Shown here one piece after another: positions 55,225-64,000 of a DNA stretch of 64,000 bases. This DNA is from Stenopsyche tienmushanensis (Eukaryota; Arthropoda; Insecta; Trichoptera; Stenopsychidae). The DNA is taken from contig WACJ01000098.1 in NCBI GenBank assembly GCA_008973525.1, positions 806,001-870,000 of the forward strand, in the 5' to 3' direction. Position 1 is the first letter of the stretch. Each line of letters begins with the position of its first letter. The notes beneath the pieces were generated by a model. The model worked only from the letters and a program-made list of their open reading frames with translations. It did no database searches and was not told the DNA's origin. The translations under genes and the position numbers were made by a program.

Positions 55225-56900
55225 ATTTCTCCTCGGAATCAAATTTAGTTTGGGGCGTTTGGATACAGTTCGTTTTATTTCCTGTGACGTATGGGGGTTA
55301 AAATTGGGGTCAGAGCATATCGATCGGGGGCTAACAAATAAAAATTCTGCAGGCATGTTCGCTTATGAAGAATGCAATTTTTGGCAGAAGTGGTTTTTAT
55401 TTCGCTCCATATGGCCTCGATAATCCCATGTTGCTGTACAAACTTGTTGAATATATTTTTAGCGACGTTCTGATTTGCCATTCCTGCCGTATTTATTTTT
55501 TGGGGGTTGATTAAATAACATTTGTGTCTTGCACATGCTCAGATATTAATCGCGATGTTTTGATTTAATTATTAAGCACTACAAGCTTTGTTTGCTTTTG
55601 TGATATAGGAGGCTGTTAATTTAGTATTTTAGTCAAATATACTAAACACCAACTAGTATTACTAATGCACGTATACCACTGTTTTACGCTACAGTTGTTT
55701 CTATCACGTCTTCAATGCTTCTGCAAGCGTTAAAGTACATAGTATGTTCATTAAGAAAATCTGTTGCAAGAGATTCAAAATCTGTGCTTAATTATAATTT
55801 TAATTACTGTTTGATGAGTATGACATAAAAACATGGCAAACATTATGAAAAAAATATTAAATCTTCCATACATATATTTTTGACAAGTTACGACCGCATA
55901 CATGGCCATAAATAGCTTAATTCCATATGCATGTTAACCTACGCTCAAAACGATCCCCTCGAAAATTTCTTAATAAATAATTTTGCTCCTTTCCGTCTAA
56001 GGGTGGATTAGATTTGAGTAAGATGGCGGTATCTTGATGTGTTCATTTAAAGTCTAGACGTAGACAGGATCTTCCCCAGAGACGACGACATGGCCTGATA
56101 AGAATATAATTATTCATTAAGTGTCGACATCACCGGCGTCTATCCACATGTTCCAAATTAGACATGGGTCAATAAATGACACCTCCATGCCGAGATTTAA
56201 ATTGCTTATTGCATATTGTCTTCTTCAATATTCCATCCCTTAGTGCGAGCGATAAGCTAAAAATTTAAATTAATGCCTCAACATGAAACTGTGCAATATT
56301 TTACCTAAAAATCTGCAAGTTTAAGGCATAATCTATTTTTATCATATGGAAATAAAACGGGATTGAATATCCAATGCTGGAATTGGAGACTCATCTTGCA
56401 ACCATCTGGACGCCATTCAACAGCAATGGGAAATCTATCAAATAAATTCAACTTCTTTGAAGCACGGACTTTGAGTTAAATAAAACCTTTTTGTAAGAAT
56501 TGAATAATGCAATCTATCTGCCATGCAGACAGTAACATTTAAGGGATGCTGTATTTATAGGGATGGAATAATCAATGATTGTACATGTATATTCAATTAA
56601 TATAATAGTTAATTGATACGTATTAATTTAGCAAACCCGCTACTTTTATATGTCTTAAAGTAAACACAGTAAAAAAATATATTTCTTAAAACATGATAAG
56701 GTGAGGATCAAAAATTAAGATCAAGGAGATGAAATTCATGTCAAAATGTATCCTTTCATAGATGGCTCGACACAAATACTTGATGAATAAGTTTATATGA
56801 ACTTTGCAATTAATATGATGATATAATTGTATGAATTCAAACTATAAAAGGTTTCTTGACGTAGTTATAAAAAATTAAATGCTATATTATGTATTTTTGG
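55225..56900. other. Non-coding stretch, nothing recognised
   Basis: No element ends or coding motifs. If the possible exon ending at 55218 is real, the first 120-150 bases here would be its 3' untranslated region. Confidence 0.5.
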
Positions 56901-56907
56901 AATAAAT

Positions 56908-57460
56908 CAGTAGTGCCAAAAATACGTGCCGTTTTTAAACTTATGTTTAGAAAAGTTATAGAAAAATAAAAGGCTTAAATATATTTTTATTATATGATTT
57001 AAAACAAAGGTTCAATTTATTCCTACTGGTTTTTATATCTGGATTTGGTACATTTTTTGCAGAAAAAATCTAGGTTCTAGGTCTAATCTTGCTGGATGAA
57101 TAAGGTCGCATAAAACAAATCCAATTCTTTCTATTGATGGACTATCTGAAAGACTTGGATGAACTCAATCAACTGTCTATCGACATTGGTTGGTGATCAA
57201 ACTCTTCCAGAAATCATCAATAGGTAGTTTTATGAACACATTTTTTTACGAATTTGGATGACATAAAAAAATTTTTACTTCGTTTTTTTTTTCTAAATCG
57301 AAGAATTTCTATAAAATGGTAATTATTTTTTTTTTTACCAAATAGAAAACTTTAATGGATTCAGAAGAAGAGTATTGTATTGTTTTAAGTGGTGTTAATT
57401 TTTTCTTTTCTTATACAAATAATATTAAAAAAAAAACGGCACGTATTTTTGGCACTGCCG
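56908..57460. mobile_element. Inverted-repeat element, ends CAGTAGTGCCAAAAATACG
   Basis: The left end CAGTAGTGCCAAAAATACGT and the right end, read inward, CGGCAGTGCCAAAAATACGT extend to 29 bp with two mismatches. A second left end is at 9486. The middle (57125-57225) reads LSERLG, a stop, TQSTVYRHWLVIKLF, which looks like a helix-turn-helix remnant. CAG..GTGCC ends could suggest hAT, but no 8-bp direct flanks are seen, so the superfamily is open. Confidence 0.7.
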
Positions 57461-57599
57461 ACAAAAGGATAATTTTGGGTAAATTTATGTATTTTTTTAG
57501 TTCTACGAAAATAGTTTTCGAAACAGAATTAAATTTGATTGTGCTCTTTCTGGCGTATTTTTTAAAAATACACTTATATATATATATAAATAAACTTAG

Positions 57600-57985
57600 G
57601 TCTGATTTTATGCGACAGATATGTTCCATAAGGAGTCGCATATAAAAAATTCGCATAAAAAAGACTACATGTAAAACTGAGAGATAGGTTCCATTATTTT
57701 TAAAAACCGCATAACTTAAAATCAATGTGATGGAATGTATAAAAATCGCATTAAAAAGTTTATAAAAAATGAATATAAGATTAACATAATTATACAAATA
57801 CAATTCTTAAGCTTAAGCAAATTAAAACGGCTGTAACTTGCACTAGTGTTAATTTTAGATTTTTTTTGTGCGAATTCGCATAAAAAAAGTTCATCCTCTA
57901 TAGAAAAATGATGGATAGGTTCTATTATTTTATAAAGCCGCATAACTTTATATTCGCATGAAAAAGATCCGCATTAAAACAGGCC
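57600..57985 (+). repeat. 'CCGCATAAC' dispersed repeat, copy 2
   Basis: It shares the ordered words of 20751-21345 without the piggyBac-type insertion. Extra GCATAAAAAA words start at 57640. It contains two tandem versions of the GATAGGTTCYATTATTTT..CCGCATAAC block (57665 and 57912), so the element is internally repeated. Confidence 0.7.
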
Positions 57986-58022
57986 CAAGTTTAGTTTAAA
58001 TGAAAATACGCTGGAAGATATC

Positions 58023-58350
58023 GGTTTGAGTCATAAATAGTTGCCGGCGAAAAGAAGCCGTTATAATTATTCGATTTTATCCTTGATGAGTCATTCATAT
58101 TGTTATCATTAGATAGGTATGAGTTCTAGCAGTCTTTCAACAATAGTTAACCGTGTTATATCTTATGTTATCGTTTTTTTTAGCCGTAAAATGGAAAATA
58201 AAAAAGTGTTAAAAAAATTTATGTATAAAGTATGTATAAGCTACCAGTAGAATAAGAGAAAGTTATCACTAAATATAGTGAATATACAATAGAGTCATAT
58301 TGAATGTTAAAGTTTGAAAAAAAAATCGGCAATTATTTATGACTCAACCT
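58023..58350. mobile_element. MITE with GGTTTGAGTCATAAATA ends
   Basis: The left end GGTTTGAGTCATAAATAGTT and the right end, read inward, TTAGGTTGAGTCATAAATAA form inverted repeats of about 22 bp. Both continue into TGCCG. It is 328 bp without coding sequence. TTAGGTTG resembles mariner ends, but the superfamily is not proven. Confidence 0.7.
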
Positions 58351-58389
58351 AATATTTAATCAAAGGCAACTTTGATTAAATATTAGGTT
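58346..58389. repeat. Perfect 20-bp hairpin with GCAA loop
   Basis: AACCTAATATTTAATCAAAG (58346-58365), loop GCAA, then CTTTGATTAAATATTAGGTT (58370-58389), an exact reverse complement. The left arm overlaps the right end of the MITE, so an inverted copy of the element end seems to have formed right next to it. Confidence 0.95.
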
Positions 58390-58394
58390 ATAAA

Positions 58395-60805
58395 TATTAT
58401 AAAAATTCTACATATTAAAACCGAAACGAAAAAAATACAATTTAGGGCCCTAATTTTGAGAACTATATTATATGCCAGGCTTACGCTTTGAATGATATAA
58501 AACCTAACGTAGAAAATTTAGCTTAAGGTTATCTCATATCAGATTTTTTGTAAATGTTCCCTTTAGTTATGACTTAATCGAATATTTTCATTAGTAACAT
58601 AGGATGGAGTTTAAATAAAAAGGCTGGATAGACGCACGAGGCCACGAGGTTGCTCGGGCACCAATTATAAATAAAGCACGTCACTCGACGACTTGCAATT
58701 AGGAAGGCTTTGCGGAGCACGAGGAAGAGCAGCGAAATGGTTCGGATAATATTAAGTTAATCCTCAGTAACAAATTATCCGAAGAGGCCCGGGGCAATTT
58801 TCCACCCCCAAATGGAAAACAATTACCGTTCCGTGGAGCAAGCGCGAAAAGCGCCGCATGTGAAGCTCTGGCGCACCCTGCACGCCACTCGAATTATTTC
58901 TACTTAGAGGAAGAGATCCTTAAATTGGTGTGCACATAAGACTAAAAGCCAAATTTACGCACTCGGAGGCCCGGGATTACGAGAATGGAGATTCGAATGA
59001 GTGTGTCGAGGAAAAAGAGGGTGCGCAAATAAAACGGTCTAAAAACCGCAATTGAGTCTTTAAAGTCGGCGCCATTTGGGCGCAAACCCGAAAGCTTGTC
59101 AATCTAACAGCGTCCAAACAAAATAATTTAATTTGGGATCCCAGTGGCCGTATCTATTTGTTGCAGCGGCTGCTCTTGACGTCCAGGACTCAAACTTGCA
59201 ACGAAAAGTTGAAAGCCCGATAAAGCGGCTAAATTGTCAGCCAGTGGCTAAGTTCGTTAATGAAAGCACAGCTTCTGATCTAAGGGGATGTTTTTTGAAA
59301 ACTATTTTGAATCACTTTTCACCACAAATTTCATTAAATATCATACGTGCAAACAATTGCCATTGAGCGAAATATATTCAATTATCAACAGCGAAACATT
59401 GGGCATCAAACATGAACATCTTATCAAGGGTAAATATTATTTTAACGCACAAATTTGTGCGCACGGTATTTCGTTGAATAATAAGCGCAAAACTTCCTTA
59501 ATTTATAATTAATAAATCCACGTTAATTTTCTTATACTGAAATATGATTTATATTATATAATCTTATGCGAATTTATTATTTGTTCACCCTGTGTCTTAT
59601 ACATAAATCGTCTGCAACATCAACATAAAAACTCAAGAGTGCATTAATGGCAGAACAACATCTTTAAATATTCATTCTAAGATAAGATTGCAGACATAGA
59701 ATTCAATGCAGTTCAATATATACATATTGAATGATTTGCCTTTCGATTTTAATAATGAACGTTCACCCTATGGACCATTGGGTATAATGGATGTTAATAA
59801 ATCGTTGAAAAATTGATTTGGTTGAATTATAATTTTAAATCTTATTCTAATACAGATCATTAATATTCCACATTAGAATGAGTTTTGTATGCATTGTCAT
59901 AATAAAACAGTTCTGTTATGTGTCCGAGTTTCATTTTGACATAAGTTCATATTGAATTTTCAAAATGGATTCGTTTATATTAAAAATATATAACGAAAAT
60001 TTAAATTCAAATATTGTATAATATTGCGTTTAATATAAACAATAATGAGTTTTAAGCCTGTTTATGTGAGCGATTGTATCCGCGGATTTAGAATTGATTC
60101 GATTGCATGGACGCTGCGTTTATGGGCGCAATCAGCGTTTTCAATAGGGCGTTTCGTGACATTTTCGATTTAATATATTAATATTCGCTCGATTATACCA
60201 CTGGGCGTAGATTTGGCAGAAATTTTACGTACGTAAATAGTGTTTGTAGTTTGTGCATACGGGGGTGCATAGCAATAATGGCGTAATCCACGTCGCAGTA
60301 GATGGAAGCCGGGCCTTAATCTGGATTATATCAGGGCGCAAACGGAAACAGTAGCAATCGGTGTGGTAACGAGTTTATTTTATTTATCGATTAGTTGGTT
60401 GGCTTGCAACTGTGCATCGTGCACATGTTACAGTATAACCTGAGCCATCTCAAACCACGACATTGCACGCTACTGTAGAACCTGGGGGGATCCCCAAACT
60501 GTACTTGTAAATAATTCATTTAAAAATATTGTAAAATGTTGTATACGCGTAGTGGATATAAGGATAGCTGCTTGCAGTGATTGATGTGAGCTAAATTAGC
60601 TATACTGTGTCTGAACTATCGACAAAAAAGCTCTATGTTGTGTAATATATAATAAAATAGGCACGCTTCTGATCTACTGGACGCTTTACGCTAGGTATAA
60701 ACACCATAGACGCAGCGAGGCGCATGCGCGCAGCATGTACCTCGAGATGTTTGAGATGCAGACTGAATACCGGTTGGAGTTTCACTTATCGTGACATTTA
60801 AGCCA
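58395..60805. other. Non-coding stretch with GC-richer islands
   Basis: 58640-59130 and 60060-60480 are GC-richer and repeat-poor. GCGCATGCGC (60720-60729) is a perfect NRF1/Ewg-type site. Open frames at 59133-59512 have no motif. No promoter or exon can be defended. Confidence 0.45.
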
Positions 60806-60817
60806 ATTAGTCATGGG

Positions 60818-61616
60818 TATGGAATTCAATCCCGGGATACCGGATTCCGGAATCCCGGACAGCTTGAGGTGCTCATGAATCCCGAGATTAGAAAACAATA
60901 CGCCATGGAAATAGTGGCCTAAATACAAGTTACGCCATGGAAATAGTGGCGTAACTACTAATTGGTGAGCTTGGGCGACGCTTAGGGACAGTAACTGTCT
61001 AATCTATATATACATATATAGAGCACATATATATGTTTTTAAATTTGTTATATTAACCATTCCCTACCGGTGATGTATTTACTACACCTCAACTCTAATA
61101 ATGAGAATATCGATATGAAATATACTAGATACGGGTTTCAAAATTTTTGTATTACTCCGTAATATAATTACGAATCACATCAAAGTATTATAGCATACAG
61201 GTATTCATCTGCAGCGACGGAAATAAATAATTTGTCGGGAAATCGGGAACTTTGCGAATTTTAGTCCGTGTCTCAGCTGAAAGGAATTTTATCAGTTACG
61301 TTGATGGTGTTATATGAAAATGGGGGCTCACGCGGTCATTAGCTCGAACTGGCATTTAAATATCTGATGACGATACCTCCTTTATCTGTTTTTTAATAAT
61401 ATTTTTATATTTTCTTAAATATATAAAATTCTTTCGCCTTTAGGGTATTTTTTATATTAAACAAATTGACTTATTAATAATTTTTGATCAAATGTATCAA
61501 TGTTATTTCTTAAACTATTAAAACCCAGTCCCGGATCCCGGGACTGATCCCGGGATCCCGGCAATGCAATCCAGAAATCCCGGGATCGAAATATTGGCTC
61601 AGGATTGAATTTCCTA
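60818..61616 (+). mobile_element. hAT-family deletion derivative, copy 3
   Basis: The ends are TATGGAATTCAATCCCGGGA and, inward, TAGGAAATTCAATCC. The flanks GTCATGGG (60810-60817) and ATCATGGA (61617-61624) agree at six of eight positions, differing by transitions, and are a likely decayed 8-bp target duplication. The interior tracks copies 1 and 2 (CTACCGGTGATGTATTTACT, CTGCAGCGACGGAAATAAAT, GGGGGCTCACGCGGTCATTA, CATTTAAATATCTGATGACG). The transposase tail of copy 2 is deleted at about 61385. Near the left end, AGTTACGCCA..TGGCGTAACT is a small inverted repeat. Confidence 0.75.
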
Positions 61617-61629
61617 ATCATGGAGAGCC

Positions 61630-62495
61630 TATATAAGTTTAATTTTAACAAATCAACAAAGTATTTTATAATAATTTTTTTTAAAAATATATTAAACCAG
61701 AATATTTAATATTCTTTGATAAATCATGCATATGGGGGGATTAGGCTGACAGACAGTTAAATGGCTAATACAATAGGCAGGTGAAGTGGTTTCTTTGTGT
61801 TATATTTTGCGCTTAAAGGGTATAAAACAAACGAAACAAAGACTTCATTCAATGTAGTAAAAAAAAAAGGATTGCGGTTGTATGCATAAAACAAATTTGA
61901 ATTTGAGTGAGTTCAGAGTTGCAGCGACCCTAGCGGTACCGCCATTCTGGATATATTTAGTAAGCAGCAGTTCCGGGAATCCGTAGCACAAACCCAGAAC
62001 TAAAAGTTTCGGTCATTTGGCTGGAATGACCACGGTTTATTCCCCGCCACGGATAACTGTAATTACGTACTGTAATTGGATCATCCAGGTTCCCGTTACC
62101 GACGGCTGTTTGCTATCGGACGATAGTGATTTCGTCTTATTGGTGTCTTTTTTTGCTCCATCAACCACTGGCTCCGCGCTGAAACTTTATCTCACCCTTA
62201 ACACTTTTATGGCTTTAGAAAAAACTCGTGTGGGACTTGAGCAGATGCTATCTTTCGACACACGAGTCTTGAGAAAGTTGAACAGTGCAAAGATCGAGTG
62301 AAAGCGTATCAATTTAAAATTGTATTTTGGGATCATTTGGTGCAAGGAAAGAAACGTGCTTGGAAGAACTTAGCTTTGTCTAAAAAGATAGCGCACTCGT
62401 TGGCTAAATGTTAAAATAAAATATTTAATTAATTGATCTGATGATAATGCGCACATTGTTTTGTATGTGTGTCCGTGAGAACGCCCTATACTCGC
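61630..62495. other. Non-coding stretch with an unassigned open frame
   Basis: The 94-codon frame at 62017-62301 shows no recognised motif; 61900-62300 is GC-richer than its surroundings. No element ends. Confidence 0.45.
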
Positions 62496-62499
62496 GTGC

Positions 62500-62600
62500 T
62501 TAACCCTTTGATGAGTACTGCACTCACATGTTGAGTGTGCACTTAAGCAATCCACCACGCTTTATTTTCAATGTCGCACTTCTATTTCTCATACAATAAG
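62500..62600 (+). mobile_element. Possible piggyBac-type end at a TTAA
   Basis: TTAA at 62500-62503 is followed by CCCTTTGATGAGTACTGCAC and the subterminal inverted words ACTGCACTCAC..GAGTGTGCA. CCCTTTG after TTAA matches the ends of the MITE at 20912. No right end with CAAAGGGTTAA was found. Confidence 0.35.
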
Positions 62601-62769
62601 TACCAAAAATGATCCTATTTGAGACACAGTTATGGGTCTCAAATTTGTCGATTTCAAGCATGACCAAATGTGTTTATTTGTTCCTAAAATTGAGGACACA
62701 CATATAAAGACGGGTGTAAATATAAATATTCTCGTCTTAACCTTTTTTCATTATTAAGACTAGAAAGAG

Positions 62770-62865
62770 AGATCTGGCCGCGAGAAGGACGTCTTCCCGC
62801 AGCCAAGGCTATCTAACGACTCGTTTCTTACGCGTCACTATTGGACTGACAGCGATTCCCGCAAA
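62770..62865 (+). repeat. SINE-like dispersed repeat, copy E
   Basis: GAGAGATCTGGCCGCGAGAA, GGACGTCTTCCCGCAGCCAA and GGCTATCTAACGACTCGTTT, then ACGCGTCACTATTGG, closely match copies B to D. A TCTCGTCTTAA word upstream (about 62730) matches copy D as well, so the element may begin there. Confidence 0.65.
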
Positions 62866-62869
62866 TATT

Positions 62870-64000
62870 GACTGATTCTAAGCTTGTTTGATAAAAGGTT
62901 TGTCACCGAGGAGTCTCGCAGCTGGATCAGATATTTTTATTAAGAATGTCAAATAAATCCTAAATAAGAATAAAACAGCTCTTTTGCAGATAATCATCCA
63001 TTCTTCTCTCCGATCCAATACAGAATGGACTATGTGAGCCTTCTCAATCAATAGGCGATCATTGAATTGGGGTTCAATCTGAAAGGATATTTCGTCGGTT
63101 TTGAAATAATTAAAATTATCTCCCAAATAAAACATTGGGGAATAAACGTGCAATTTAAAATATATCCCAAAAACATGCGCTCTTCTTAAAATCTCTCTAA
63201 CCGCTTAATCGCTTTGCACCAGTTAAGTGGATCAACATGAGCAGGCAGATTTCGGTCTGACCTACTTGCTGGGCTCACGGGGCTTAAACGTATCATTATT
63301 TTCCATTTTCCAGAGTCGACCATTTATTATGAATGCGTTCACGATTTCATCATCATCGTGTTTTTATTTCATTCGAATTTAAATTAATAATAAATTTTGC
63401 TTGCATACTGGGTGGAGGAATACGACAGGTCGCTTCGTTGGGGGTGCACCCCTTCCGTGTACTCGGATCGTGCAGGTGACCGGGGTTGGTGGTACGACAT
63501 AAATTAAGAATGATTCAAAATTTAAATTCGCCAGACGCGAAATTATTTCAATCGGGAGTATCATCATATTTCCTTTTTATCATGAATGATTTTTTTTTTT
63601 TGAGAGAATCGCCGAACTTATATTTCTGCTGTTTGATGTTTAGAAATGAAGATTACCTGTTAATGGAGCGAGCTTAAAATAAAATTGTACGTTTACGTAA
63701 ATATAAGCTTTTCATTCAGTCTTGTTTGCACAACCTGGCATGTTTTCTCGGTAGGAAGGAAGGAAGGAAGGTGGATTGAAGGTCTTAATTTCCTCATTTT
63801 ATTGGCTCAGGAGGATCCTGTGCAAGGTGTGTACACACACATACTTGAAATCAAATCCGGTTGCAAACAACGATTGCTTAATGAAAATCAAAGTCAGGGC
63901 TTCTCAAAACAATCGAGATTATTTGAATTTATGTACATATTATCGTTTATGTGATGGTTGCGCTTTTGATGGAAACGGGTTAAATTTGGGAGGGTTATAA
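62870..64000. other. Non-coding stretch to window end
   Basis: The minus-strand frame 62878-63153 (91 codons) is open, with a RREEWMIICKR segment, but no family is recognised. A short GGAA microsatellite lies at about 63754-63771. Positions 63410-63500 are GC-rich. The last frame runs out of the window and shows no motif. Confidence 0.45.

Noticed and set aside
57411..57803. 130-codon hydrophobic minus-strand frame
   Set aside because: It spans the end of an inverted-repeat element and part of the CCGCATAAC repeat. AT-rich bias yields Ile, Phe and Leu by chance.
60720..60729. Promoter called from a single GCGCATGCGC
   Set aside because: One site without an adjacent exon, initiator or cluster is not sufficient.

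Overview
The window is AT-rich eukaryotic DNA, roughly two thirds A+T by eye. Coding sequence is scarce, the one convincing exon has GT-AG splice sites, and the rest is littered with eroded transposons. The mix of mariner, 'DLTPLDFF'-type mariner relatives, pogo/Tigger, hAT, piggyBac-type MITEs and a jockey/R1-like LINE, with a tetraspanin exon most like insect Tsp2A, points to an arthropod, most likely an insect. I cannot name the species. There are no bacterial operons, CRISPR arrays or rRNA genes.

Genes. The only well-supported exon is a 66-codon tetraspanin exon on the minus strand (43614-43811). It has a clean acceptor and donor, so the surrounding kilobases are probably its introns. A second, speculative exon on the plus strand (55006-55218) follows a pyrimidine-rich acceptor. 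It encodes one membrane segment resembling the fourth membrane segment of nicotinic receptor-type channels. Two short stretches near 7.8 and 8.2 kb look protein-like but cannot be assigned.

Layout. 0.7-1.2 kb: LINE tail. 3.4-4.2 kb: pogo-type end and a copy of a SINE-like family. 6.2-6.9 kb: broken mariner abutting a dispersed repeat whose twin is at 46.8 kb. 9.5-10.9 kb: mariner with long inverted repeats. 13.4-14.6 kb: second LINE tail, then a transposase-derived 65-bp tandem repeat. 17.9-21.3 kb: hAT-like ends, two piggyBac-type MITEs, a SINE-like copy and a 'CCGCATAAC' repeat. 23.0-24.1 kb: mariner with a nested insertion. 26.0-26.65 kb: another 65-bp repeat element. 29.6-30.2 kb: two dispersed repeats. 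36.6-37.35 kb: hairpin and a Tigger element. 37.58-38.22 kb: a striking palindrome of opposed 15-bp tandem arrays. 38.5-38.8 kb: mariner remnant. 42.35-43.3 kb: mariner and a tRNA-like sequence. 44.3-45.2 kb: third 65-bp repeat locus. 46.2-47.1 kb: transposase tail and dispersed repeat. 48.2-49.35 kb, 53.3-54.2 kb and 60.8-61.6 kb: small MITEs and three copies of a hAT family. 56.9-58.4 kb: inverted-repeat elements and a perfect hairpin. 62.5-62.9 kb: piggyBac-type end and the last SINE-like copy.

Between these lie repeat-poor islands with better GC and clustered binding-site words, for example 19.25-19.65 kb. They could be regulatory DNA. The most unusual structure is the 15-bp inverted array, which would transcribe into a hairpin with arms of about 300 bp. 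The window also holds comparisons that read as transposition histories: an empty and a filled TTAA site, a hAT copy inside a sequence resembling its own interior, and a SINE-like copy inside a mariner.
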